Shown: positions 11,818-22,629 of the stretch, in pieces
Numbering within the stretch: position 1 is the first letter of the stretch
Layout of the letters: each line of letters begins with the position of its first letter
Position numbers and translations under genes: made by a program
Notes under the pieces: generated by a model
Database searches by the model: none
Told to the model about the DNA's origin: nothing
What the model saw: only the letters and a program-made list of their open reading frames with translations
From: Neurospora crassa OR74A
Lineage: Eukaryota > Ascomycota > Sordariomycetes > Sordariales > Sordariaceae
Direction of reading: 5' to 3'
DNA length: 64,000 nt
NCBI RefSeq assembly: GCF_000182925.2
Contig: NC_026501.1
Coordinates: forward strand, 4,877,917 to 4,941,916

Positions 11818-14604
11818 TCAAGGGTCGAAGTTGGTTCCACCAAACATCTGGTCTTCAGTCGTGTTAGACTTAACGACACCGCTCATTCGATTCGCAGCTC
11901 GTTGGTCGGCCCCATGAACGTCTTCCCAATCATCTGTCCTCCGGCGATCCGCGACGTCGTCCATTTCATCATCCTCGTATCTGTTATAGTGACGATCGTG
12001 CATGTTCTCTTCAAGCGCGCTTTCGTCAACAAACGTAAAGCCTTGGAAGTTGGCTTGTACCGAAGGTGAGAGCGGAGTGGACGTGGCATAGCCTCTGGCT
12101 AGCGCAGCTGCACGCTCATTGAGTGATCCGTTGGCGTTGAGAGCATTCGTGAATTCGGGGTCAAAATATGACACATCGGTGTCACTCTTGAGCTGCGGCT
12201 TAAAAGGCGGTGTAATGAGCTTCTTGGAAAGCGCATCCCAGTCGATATCGGCGAAAAAGGCATGCCTCTTCAACTCCTCGGCATCGTCGGTAGCACCAAG
12301 GCGGTGCTTGGGGTTTCGGTTTAGAAGTCCCTTTACGAAATTTCGGCCTTCTAGAGAGAGTGTGTCGCGCGGGAATCTAACCTTGCCAAAGGCAATGTTC
12401 TTGTACATTTGTTGCGTGTCTTCAGCATAAAATGGACTCCAGCCGCAGCACATCTCGAAAACGAGAACGCCCAGAGACCAAAAGTCGACCATCTTGGTGT
12501 AACCAGCTTCATCGAGAAGAACTTCGGGTGCTAGGTACTCGGTTGTACCGCAGAAAGTGTTTGTGGTGTCGTTCTTCGTCAGATTGGCCTTGGAAAGACC
12601 GAAATCGCAGAGAGCGATGTGGCCATTGGCGTCCAGGAGGATGTTCTCTGGCTTGAGATCGCGGTATACAATGTCATTTTCGTGTAGGTGTTGGATCGCA
12701 AGGATGAGCTCCGCAATGTAGAACTTTGCGCGCTTCTCCTCGAACTTGCCATCCTTCTGCAAGTGCCAAAATAGCTCTCCACCTGACATGTAGTCCGTCA
12801 CAAGATAAAGATCCGATGGTGTTTGGAAGGAGAACTTCAGCCCCACGATAAAAGGTGAGTCGGACATGGCCGTACGGACCAAGATGTTGCGCTCGCCCAC
12901 TGTATGTGCCACCTCTTTCTTCTGGACAATCACCTTCTTAGACAGGACCTTCATGGCATAGATCCGACCGGTGTCCTTCTTCCGAACCTGATACACCTGA
13001 CCGAATGTGCCTTTTCCAATAAGTCGGAGAATCTGGAAGTCCTCGGGACCAAAATGCTTCTGTTCGGCTCTCTGGTAGTGCGCTTCGACGTAAAGTTCGC
13101 CCGTCGGCGCATTCTCGGCCATGGTGTCGGCATGGCCTTGCAGGGGAAACCAACCTCGGATTGGCTCGGCTTTGTTGGCCTGGAAGTCGACGTGTCCAAG
13201 AAACTCCTCACCAGATGGCCCTTGGCCATATACGGAGATGTCGACAAGCATGTCCGAGTCTACCACATCACTAGAGACTCGTCAGTATTTTAAGCATAAC
13301 CCCACGTATCGGGTCACTTACAAAACGGCCTCAGCGTCCCAGGTGGGATTAGTGAAAGACCGCCGAGATTGGGACGAGTTGCGCCTCCGAAACGTGTTGA
13401 AGTCAGTAAGACTTGTGTTGCTACTCTGCCGACTTCGCATGGGAATTGCCATCGGTCGGCCGGAGTCACTGCTTTGACGTTGAATAGGGATACCGCCTGT
13501 CTGGACGGCTGCGATTGCGGCGTCATCGTCATTCTCAGCCGCACGGCGAGGGCCTGGCGAAATCAGCTCGCTACGCTGAAAGACCACGACCACATATGGA
13601 TCTCGGCACCTCCTCAAGCCCCGTGCCTCTCCGACCTTGATTGTAAGCTTTCCCCTCGATGCTGGGGCTCCTCCAGAAGATGTGGAGGGTGTTGGTGTTT
13701 GGGATGCTGTGCGGTTATCCCTTTCAGTACTTCCTTCGCTGTTCGTCCTGCTCGTCTCCTGAGGCTGCTTTTCCTCACTTTGCGACGGTTGGGTGGTCGA
13801 AAGCGCACGTGTCGGGGTAGAAGCACCGCTCTTTGTAGCAGTCACATCTGTTAGCTTCGTAAGATGCGCAACAGACGGAGACGGATAGGAAAGGTCTTCT
13901 GGTTCTCCAGAACTACCGCGCAACAAACTCGTGGAATTTGGGACATTGGGGGCAGGGCTAGCAGGATTTGACAGATGAGGTGCGGGCACGCTCGAACCAT
14001 CAACTGTGGCCGTCAAGGGCGCCAGCAGCGACGACCTACGCGCAACACCGATTCCCCTCCCACCGTCCGGCACGTTCATTTGATGAAGGCTGGCTGGTCG
14101 TGAGCTTGGAGGGGGAGTAGCATCTCTTGGCTTCTCACTGCCCGCGTCGCCCTTGAAGTTACGCACCGATGACCGTTGCGACGTGGGAGGGGTTGGGTAT
14201 GGGTGCATTTGGTCATCTGCTGGCGGTGTGCCATCTGCCACGGATCCCAAAGCCTCGTGAGCCAAGAGAAGTGATCCCTCGTCTCCCGAGACACTGTGTG
14301 TTTCCTGTTCAACGGCACTCGATGGGAGCCGAGGGGTGAGGCTAGCCCGAGGAGATTCCTCGGTCTGAGGCGCAACGGCTTCGGAGGCAGCTGTGGTTTG
14401 CTCGTTCGCCTTAAAGGGCAGGAAGCGCGAAAAGGAGCTTTGGGAACGAACCTGGTTGAAATAGCTCATAATGCCCGGCAGCCGCTTGTCATGGAGATCA
14501 GGCTGCGGGGTTGCGACCCCTGAGCGTGGTGAGTCTAAGCCGATCTGGTCCGATCCGTCCTCCTCGGTTGCGGCAGGCCTGCTGCGCTTGTTAATATCTT
14601 CCAT
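11818..14604 (-). CDS. sch9: AGC protein kinase, Sch9/Sck1 type, with C2 domain
   Basis: Two exons on the minus strand, 14604-13322 and 13270-11818 (51-nt intron), give 911 residues. The first 300 residues are Ser/Thr/Pro-rich and probably disordered. A C2 domain runs from about 315 (RGKLTIKVGEARGLRRCRDP) across the intron to about 475. The kinase domain (about 506-770) has GKGTFGQV, Lys in YAMKVL, YRDLKPEN and DFGLSK, and the activation loop TFCGTTEYLAPE is the PDK1 site. The C-terminal AGC tail carries a hydrophobic motif FQGFTFVDE, the TORC1 target class in Sch9. C2 plus AGC kinase is the diagnostic layout of fungal Sch9/Sck1, which couple nutrient signals to growth, translation and stress resistance. 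All catalytic residues are present. The 2 kb upstream is gene-free and may be a long leader and promoter. Confidence 0.93.
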
Positions 14605-16395
14605 GATGATAGAAGTCTAGACAGTACACAAGATGACAGGAGTATTAAGCTTTGATGGGGCGAAAAAAAATGCTGTGGGGGTGAGGGGAAACAGAGGTGA
14701 GGTCGGGTATGGTTTGGTATGTAGCGGAAAGAAACAAAAAAAGCAGTCGTTCGTGGTGGGAAATCCGCTAACTCATGATGGATAGTTGTGTGAAATTGAG
14801 TGGGCTGGGGGTAGTGAAGCCAGTGAGCTTGCCCCTGATGAGCTGTCCCAGGCGGAGGGGTGGATATACAGGGCATCGATGACGAGAGCAACCGGGGAAT
14901 TATCTGGTTTGCTCAAAAGGGATCGTCCCAAAGCCAGAAGCCCAAAGAGACGCTTCCCTGTTCAGAGCCTGTTCGAAGTGTAAAGCCAGTCAAAGCACTA
15001 TCCGAGGCAACAAGGCAAAAGCGCCTGGTAACGACAAAATCCGTTGCTTTCTTGAGCCAAGAAAAAAAGAAAAAAATACTAAAAAAAACTAGAAAAAAAA
15101 TCCGTTTCAAACGAGCGAGGATGTACACCAAAGTACCCTTGATGCTTGCCATGTGGGTTGCCGCCGATGAGGATGGGTGGGGTGCCTGGCCCTCGAGCCA
15201 CAAGCAGGCCCACAACTATGTAGAGGCAACAGAGCGGGTACTTGCCCAGTTCCAAGGCCCCGAGAAGATCAGGTCGGACAGAAGGGGGGGGAGACCGGAA
15301 GGGTGGGTGGAAGGATTTCAGGGCATTTCGTGGGCATCGTGGACATCAGTCAGCGAGTCAGACCACCCAGGATGTCGCAATCCTCGCTGTCTCTGTAACT
15401 CCAGTAACCTCAGGCTGTGCACCTATCACCACCGCAGACCCTCCAGCACCTGGCAGGACTCAGGAAACGTAACACAGCGGGTTTGCATTGCCAAAGGGGA
15501 TGCTAATGCGGCATATCCGCACGCCGATGCACCTATGGTGTGCCAGTGTGCCAGAAGCCAGCACAAGGGAGTTTCCGGTAGGCGGGGCCCGGGCCCTACC
15601 CTGGGATTGGTCCCGCCCTGTCTGGACGGAGATCCGCTGATTTATAGCGATGACGGCGCTAGCCTGACTCAACGTGATGCAAAGGGCTGTCCAAACGGTG
15701 ACGGCCGGGACTCCAGCAGAGAAAGGGGGGAGGACGTCGTGATGGAGCCATGAGCTGATGGACTTTGCGAGTTCTTGATGGTGGTGGAGAAGCAAAAGAA
15801 GGGGTGTTTCTGCCTGGCAGCACCATCAGGTATGACATCGAAAACTGGGTTTGGGGAAAGGGGGGAAAATCGATTTGCGACATCCAAATAACATCATCTG
15901 GGTGGCTGAGCATCGACTCGTCCGCTGACAACACCTTGACGTTACGCCGCAACGCCCACGCTGACTGCCTCGAATAGAGTGCATCCAGGTTTCATGCCGA
16001 CTTTTGGACTGCGATGTTTGACAGCGCAGGTGTAGGTGCCCAGAGCCTGGATCGGATCTCAGGGTCCTTGGAATAACACCTGCACTACAATAACGGCAGG
16101 AACCCTTAAAGTCTGGCCGTCGAGTAGATTGTGGCTAAACGATGCTCGGGCTTCCAGAAGCCCAACGGAAGCCGGCAATGATAAGGGTAAAGTAGGGTGC
16201 CCTGATTGGAGCAAATGCGATTTGTAATTGGGACTTCCAGAGCAGTGGAACTCCAACGACAGGCATTGTGCAACGAAACGAGGGCCCAGAAGTGCATGGA
16301 AAGGTGCTTGGGAATACAGGATAGGTAGAAGGGCTTGGGTGAGTGATAATCTCCATGCGTCCAACTCCTTGTGTACAGGAAAGCCGCACACTTAC
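14605..16395. other. intergenic, upstream of sch9; may hold 3' exons of the His-Gly gene
   Basis: About 1.8 kb. A plus-strand open frame of 297 codons (14860-15753) begins at GTG and has no domain; it is judged chance. The region probably holds the sch9 promoter and leader and the unplaced downstream exon(s) of the minus-strand gene starting at 16565. Poly-A-rich plus-strand tract near 15060-15110. Confidence 0.4.
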
Positions 16396-16565
16396 CTGGA
16401 CGACATCATGGCTTGGGTTGCCCTCTTGAGCAGGTCGAAACCTCCGGCGCCGTGACCGTGACCGTGGCCGTGGCCGTGGCCGTGACCGTGACCGTGACCG
16501 TGAGAACCGGCGGAGTGGCTAGCGGGCGCGGTCTGTCCGGCAGCACTTTCGGCAGGGCCTGACAT
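16396..16565 (-). CDS. first exon of a small His-Gly repeat protein
   Basis: A minus-strand ATG at 16565 opens a 56-codon exon that runs into a strong donor (AG followed by GTAAGT) ending at 16396, phase 2. It encodes MSGPAESAAGQTAP, then nine His-Gly units, then GGFDLLKRATQAMMSS. Two candidate continuations exist: an acceptor near 16345 giving a Pro/Ser-rich frame to about 16135, and one near 16100 giving a short tail. Neither is recognisable, so the 3' end is left open. A His-Gly run could bind metal ions, but that is inference. The amphipathic FDLLKRATQAMM segment is the part most likely to be conserved. I do not recognise the family. Confidence 0.5.
16450..16503 (-). repeat. hexanucleotide repeat coding His-Gly, 9 units
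   Basis: Nine tandem copies of CCGTGA/CCGTGG (plus strand), alternating between two synonymous forms, encode the His-Gly run of the minus-strand exon. Variation is at the third codon position only, which suggests selection on the dipeptide as well as slippage. Confidence 0.9.
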
Positions 16566-19500
16566 GTTGCCTCTTGCTCCACGAGTAGCGAGCACTCAAA
16601 ACGCCAGTTGCCAGGCTGGATGTGATGCGATTATGATATACAGGCCGCCTCGGACCGGGTCGTTGTCGATTGCTGCTATGTTGCTTTTCCTAGAGTACCG
16701 CCCGTGCGCGATCACAGTATCGTGTCGCTCGCGGGGCTCTCGTCCCGATCGTCGGTCGCGTCTGTGTTGGGAGATCGGCGCTGTCACGGCCGCTGCAGAT
16801 GTTGCGGTCGCCGGGTATGTACACGGTATCTGACGTCGTCGCTTCGTGCAGGTGTTTGTAGAGAGTACCGATATGCCCCCGAGCGCGGGGGAGCTAAGTT
16901 ATAAACGACTTCAGAGAAGGCGGCGGATAGTAATGTGCTGTCTGCCAGACTCCGATGGTTGTGGTGGCAGCTAAAAAGGTCGCGGGGTAAGACGGGAGTC
17001 TAAAGCGTAGCGGGAGAGGGGCCTTCCATTCTGGGTGGGAGCAGCCCAGCATTAAGAATTCCACTTGCCGGTGCTAGTCGAAGGTGAGGGCACCGACCAC
17101 GAAACCCGAACCGACGGCAACCTGAACGGGCTGCCCTGTATGAATGGAGGCTTCCACTTGTGCCCAAAAAGCACTGCTGCACACCTAAAAGGCTCCGCCC
17201 CGCGCTTCCTGATATAGATATGCTCGCCGTGCGCGCTGTCTCTTCTGTTTCGCCCTTGTCGTAACGAGTGAAAGGCGTTACTCACCCGAAGAGACAGTGC
17301 CAGAACTCGAGAAATCCACTCGGGCAGGCTGTCAAGAAGTGGGGCAGAAAATGACCTCCTAGCGGGCGGAGACGGGACCTACCCTCGTTTTCGGGGTCAA
17401 GCCAACGTCGTCCAGTCAAAAGCGCGAGACAGGACGCTATGTATGTAGAAAGGTGAAAGGGCAGGTCCGACCCAACGTGTAGAACTGCTCGCCGAGCGAG
17501 TCCGGGTGTTGGCCTGGGACCAGAGGCAGCGGGGCTCAAAACTCTCAGTCGACGAAGGCTTGTGACAGCCGCCCAACAACACCTGTTTCAGTCTGGTACT
17601 TGTCCTCTCCTAACTCGTTGCTCAGTCCCGTTTTTCCGCGCTGCGTTTCAATCTATCACCACAGTCTGCAGGTTCCTCTTCCTCCTCTGTCCACGATCTT
17701 GCTTCGGTGGTTGGCAACTGAAGCACCGAAGAGGGAAAGATACTCCGTGTGGTCAACTCCGCGCAGGGTTAGGCAATGCGCTTGTGGAGTTTTCACCGAC
17801 CACACATCCACACGCATCACTCCAACCTCAAATTTGGCAGAATCTGCATCTGCTGCGCTGGAGAGGGACGAAGACAACTTGATCGGCCTCCGGGGTCAAT
17901 GTGGTGAGAGATGCGATGTAGTTGTACATACCTTACGCACGTAGAAGTGCTCTGATAGGTGAAATGGCAAATTCGACACTGCACTGTGTACAAAACATAG
18001 GACCTATTTAGTACCAGCATGCAGTGAAAGCCCTGCAAATGGCATAGGATTGACAAAATGGATTATACACAGTCAAGTACGGTGTTGATGTTCCTTGGGA
18101 GGGGAGGAACCAGGATGCAATGATAAAATCAGTGACGGATCATAAACGTATCAAAGGCGGCCTCAAAACATTCGTTGGTTATTGACAGGGGAAATTAAAC
18201 ATGTTGGCCGCCGGACACGTATAAGAAAAAGGATTGTCGATTCTGCCCCCCTTGCATGTCCGAGTTGAAGTTGTAAGGGTTTGAGATACGTACCACAGAT
18301 CGAGAGGCAAGCTGCAAGGGGGCACGTCATAAAGAGGAAGATGGCGGGTTTGAAATTATTCCCTACCGCCGCGTTAGCATCACCGCTTCTATGACCGCTT
18401 TGGGGGCTTGAAGACAACGTAACTCCAAGAAATACCGCCTTTCAACCCAACATTATGAGAACCAATGAACAAAGTTCGCAACTCGCCCTCTCTGATTACA
18501 ACCCAGTTCCACCGCCTCGATTTATATTCGGCACGTTCGGGTGTCTCTGACCCTCGCGGATGACGGCAGATGAGACACAGGTCAAGAGGCATCGCAGCCA
18601 TCACGCGCTGGTCCTGCCACGAGCTCAGTGAAGCATGGACTTTATCTAGGCGCCGTCTGGTCTGATAATAGCGAAATTCTTATCGACTAGGTAACTTGCG
18701 ATCACCCCGAGGAACAACCGTCCAAAAAAAACTATAGTACTGTTACCTAGATTCTGGAAAGCGGTGCTACGTCAAGACGAATGTCAAAAAGGTCGTCAAG
18801 GTACTTAACAGTCTCAGCTGTGGCGCTACAATAGTATATGTGAGTGGTGATAAAGGATGCTTTGCGGCATAAGGGTCGTGCCCACTATTTATGCTTCGTG
18901 CATCCGGTTTCTCGGCTATACTTACCGTCCAATAAGTCTCCATGTACTTGGGGGAAGCGCAGGAAGTGAAGACATGGCGCTTGTCAGGACAGATCTTGGA
19001 TCTAGTCTCCAGGACCTGACCATGTGGACAGATATGCCCTCAAACTTAGCGTGTCTTCCTCCTTACCTCCTCAGTGTCGTACTTCCGCGGAGAGAGTTCT
19101 ATGCTACAAGCATGCTTGCTGAGTTCAGTCAAGTCAGCTGTCGGCCGCGTTCAGACTACACCTACCTACCTGTCAGGGTATCAGGTAATGGACGGATATG
19201 TACACGACAGAGAACGAAAAAAAAATAGAAAAAAAAGATTCAGGCAACACCTCACTCAGTTGATGACACGTAGGTAGGGGAATCTACTCGAAATTCCTTC
19301 TCCCCAATTGTCATAAAACGTCGTGACATGCTGCTTGGCCAACCCCGACATGGCACAACCGCAAGCTCTGCCGGTCAAACAATAATTTCATCTCCAGCGT
19401 GTATTCAACAACGCGATGAATTTGAGATCGTTTCTGAGAACTTTCGCCGGGTCGAAGTCTCCATCCAACCACTTTGCTAGGTGGCATAGGGGCAGGCACT

Positions 19501-20819
19501 CCATCGACCCTTAAGAGGTATAGTGTCGTTGTATCAAACTTCAAGTTGCATTGCTTTATCAAACCGCCCCTCGCGAGGCAAATAATTATACCTGTATCTA
19601 CCTTGAGGTACAATCCCGATCTTGGTCTGATAAAATAGCAGTCAGTTCTACTAATTTCTTTTGCTCAATTTTTGGGGATTAGTAAACCATCTTCACCATT
19701 CATGACACACGTAACTACTTGCCCTGTTTTGCGATTTATAGCTTGCCTCTTGCATCTTCCCATTTGGGATGTTACATAAGACTCTATAGGGTTGTTAATA
19801 TGTAGGTGGGTCAGATGAACTACAGAAATAGGATAGATGCATACATACTCCCTATCATATCTCCCACTATAATAAGCCAGCTCGTCACTCGGCTGTCTGC
19901 GCAGTTCATTTCTTCCAAGGGTCACCTCCAGATAAAGAGTGGTCAGAAGGAATTATCAGGATTCAAGAAGCGGTTAGCTGCGCATTCGGACAGTATGCTC
20001 CCGCATTGCAATAACAGTCACTTGCATGTGATATTTGTGTCCCATGAATTTGGGAGGATAAGACAACTTTATGACTAGAGATAGGTGTGACCATGTTCGA
20101 TCTCTCATCTACCTGGGGGTAGAGATGTTCTAGACCTGAAGTGCAGAAGTTCGTTGTACATGTGCTAGCGAAGACATGCGGCTCTTTATGCCTAGTGGTA
20201 GGTGTACTTGATCTTGGATGTGTATATCATACTCTTTAGCCTTGATGGATCTGAGTGCCTATGTATTTTCTCCTGCTAGGTGTTTCCAAAACTTGAACAC
20301 AGTAATCCTTTTCCATTCCTCAGTGCTCCTGTGATACCTAGGTAGACATGTATCACCTGATATCACCACCAAGGCTATCTCTAATCCTGGTTATTAACTC
20401 CTTCAAACGCTTCTCCACTGCAGGTGTGTTATGTCCTGGGTATTGCCTATGATGGGGAGGACAAGGCATAAGAGGGTCTCTGAAGTTGGCTGTTGTTGGA
20501 AGGGAATCACATGTTAGAATCTATGCTGGTAGAAATCATCATGGAAACGTGTTCGTTCGTTGGACACCAGAAGAACGACTACTGGCCGTGAACCGGAAAT
20601 TGACCAGGAGATAAATGAATTTGGGAACAGTGATGGTAGGAAGAGATGGTGGTAGTGGGTTGACTGGTTGGATCATTGGGACCGAGAAAAGAGCAGATTG
20701 GACATTTCTACTTACTTGAGCTAAATCTCTGATCACTTAATCTTATCTTGAGCATATCATAGTCGTCCCTAAACTTTTTGGTATTCCATGTAACCGCAGC
20801 GCTGCTGTTACCGTTGCCG
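16566..20819. other. 4.2 kb gene-poor stretch
   Basis: Six-frame reading gives only short frames with no recognisable domain (for example 17562-17882 plus and 18389-18604 minus). Composition is normal, without RIP. The first few hundred bases, GC-rich with several CG-rich blocks, probably hold the promoter of the His-Gly gene. No tRNA, 5S rRNA or transposon was recognised. Non-coding RNAs cannot be excluded by eye. Confidence 0.5.
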
Positions 20820-21089
20820 ATGCTATTGTTGGCGGGAATGGTAGCCGCAGCCGAATCGGGCATCAGCTCGTCTGATTTCATCTTCGAAGCTTATGATTAT
20901 AAACTAGAAGTTTTTCCAAAGGATAACAAACTTGAGGTCTTGGGTGACTTTACGAAGAATGAGTGTTATGGAGAGGGCTTGATGAGAATGGTCGTTGCGG
21001 AGAATCAGATGTCCATTGTATCTGTTAAAGGTCGAGGTCGTTGCAGGAAGGTATTTACAAGGATAAGGCAAGTGGGGACAAACTTGTAA
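20820..21089 (+). CDS. candidate small secreted protein, unrecognised
   Basis: An ATG at 20820 opens 89 codons. The first 13 residues (MLLLAGMVAAAES) look like a signal peptide. The mature part is about 75 residues with two Cys (NECYG and RGRCRK) and mixed charge. The same frame is open upstream to a non-ATG codon at 20778, and a GTAACCGCAG acceptor-like site just before the hydrophobic stretch means an upstream exon is possible. It has the general form of small secreted fungal proteins but no family I know. The region is gene-poor, so a chance frame is a real alternative. Confidence 0.35.
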   Translation: MLLLAGMVAAAESGISSSDFIFEAYDYKLEVFPKDNKLEVLGDFTKNECYGEGLMRMVVAENQMSIVSVKGRGRCRKVFTRIRQVGTNL

Positions 21090-21672
21090 CAGAAGAGAAG
21101 GAACAAAGGCCACCAACCCCATCAAACTTGCTCTAGGGTAGGGTCAACTTTGCATGCTGCGGGGAGAAATACGATTCGACACATAGCGTCTATCGCAGTT
21201 TGTTATTGTACGTTGAGATAAAAAAGCGTTTGACCACAGACTTCAAAAATTGAGCACTATGGTCACCAAGTCAATATCTACATAGTAGATGTTAATCTGG
21301 GAATGTGGCATCTCCAGCTAGTCAACGACGTGAGGTCAAGGTGTTGAGGTCCGTGCACAAGTGCTGGTGATCTTAGTCTGAAAGCCCCACTTTTTGGTAC
21401 CCTGCTCAAGCTGCCCTGCCTGTGGTGGGTGCAATTGCTGCATTGAGCAGCGAACTGCGCAAGCACCGACCACAGTCCTGAAGCTGTTTTAACTCGTCTT
21501 TGTTCCCGAACAAAACTTTATCCATCAACTCGATTACGGGTGTTGCTGGTTTTAACATCCAATCCATTGCTGTTCATATATTCCTACATGGATCATCAAT
21601 TTCGACCCTGAGGTACACAGCCTTTGCACATTATCCACCTACTTCATACTACTCGGTACAGCGCCTCCCACG
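21090..21672. other. intergenic, promoter of SUZ-domain gene
   Basis: About 580 bp with no convincing frame. It should contain the promoter of the gene starting at 21673. Nothing specific was recognised. Confidence 0.5.
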
Positions 21673-22564
21673 ATGGGGAAGAACGACAGTGTCCCTGACG
21701 CCTGGGATGATGATTGGGAATCTTTGGCGGATCGTGCGGCTAAAGAAGCACCATCGCCTGAACCAGAGAAGGAAGTTAAAATGACGAAAGCAGAAAGATT
21801 AGCTATGCACGTCGAGGCACAGCGGAAGCTATGGGAAGCAGCGTAGGACACCCCTCCATTAATATTCCGTCTTCCTACGGACAACGGGCCTTGTTAACTC
21901 GCTGCTCAGGGAATCGGAAAAGGAGATCAATTTTCTCGCGGCAACCAGCTCGGTGCCTTTGACTACACCTTTCAAGCCAGCCATGAAGGTTCTCAGCCGC
22001 AGACCGGTAATCGCAAAAAGAGATCCGGTAACTGGACTAGAGCGATTAACTCTACAGGACGACGAAGACGAGGACGAGAGTAAGAACAAGAAGCAAGAGA
22101 CACCAGAAGAAATTCGGATGCGCCAACAACGGGAACTGGAGGAGAAGCAACGGCGATACGATGAGGCACGGGCGAAGATCTTTGGAGAATCCAGTCCTTC
22201 CTCTGGATTGTCAACACCTGGAAGCGTTACGCCGCCAAAAGAAACCGACAGGACCGACAGGGCCCGCAGCGACAGACCGAACCACAGACGGGGAAGAGGA
22301 CGTGGAGGTATGCATCGCACCGACAGCCGGCCGGAAAGCCAGACTCGCCGCCTACCGCTCAACCCGCAATCAACTCCCAGAGAGCTGTTCGACCCAAACT
22401 ATTCGACGAAGCCAGGCTCAACCAGCCAGAGGCGGTCGGCAGAGGACTCTCCGAACGTTAGCAAATCAAATTCTCGACGGGATGAAGATCAAGCTATTCG
22501 GGCACCGAGAGGTCCAGACAGCAGTGGAAGAGGAGGATTTGGATTCGCTCGCCGTGGAGGATAA
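21673..22564 (+). CDS. SUZ-domain RNA-binding protein
   Basis: Two exons, 21673-21842 and 21910-22564 (67-nt intron), give 274 residues. The N-terminus is acidic and Trp-rich (DAWDDDWESLADRAAKE). Residues about 75-140 match the SUZ domain pattern: LSRRPVIAKRDPVTGLERL, an Asp/Glu block, then EEKQRRYDEARAKIFGE. The C-terminal half is basic and Arg/Gly/Ser-rich (RRGRGRGG, RGGFGFARRGG), as in RNA-associated proteins. SUZ domains bind RNA and occur in R3H-SUZ factors; this protein has no visible R3H domain. Its stop is only 66 bp from that of the convergent nar1, so the two transcripts probably overlap at their 3' ends. Confidence 0.85.
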
Positions 22565-22629
22565 GCTGGGTAACCTTCATTATTCATATTGACGATCCCC
22601 CGATAGGTCTCTGACTGGTGTGCGGCGCT

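Noticed and set aside
14860-15753. Plus-strand open frame of 297 codons upstream of sch9
   Set aside because: It begins at GTG, has an erratic composition (Lys runs, then Cys/His-rich patches), no domain, and lies in the presumed promoter and leader of sch9. A GC-rich region gives such frames by chance.
17562-17882. Plus-strand frames in the 17-18 kb region
   Set aside because: Overlapping frames in two phases, no conserved motif, no start context. Treated as chance.
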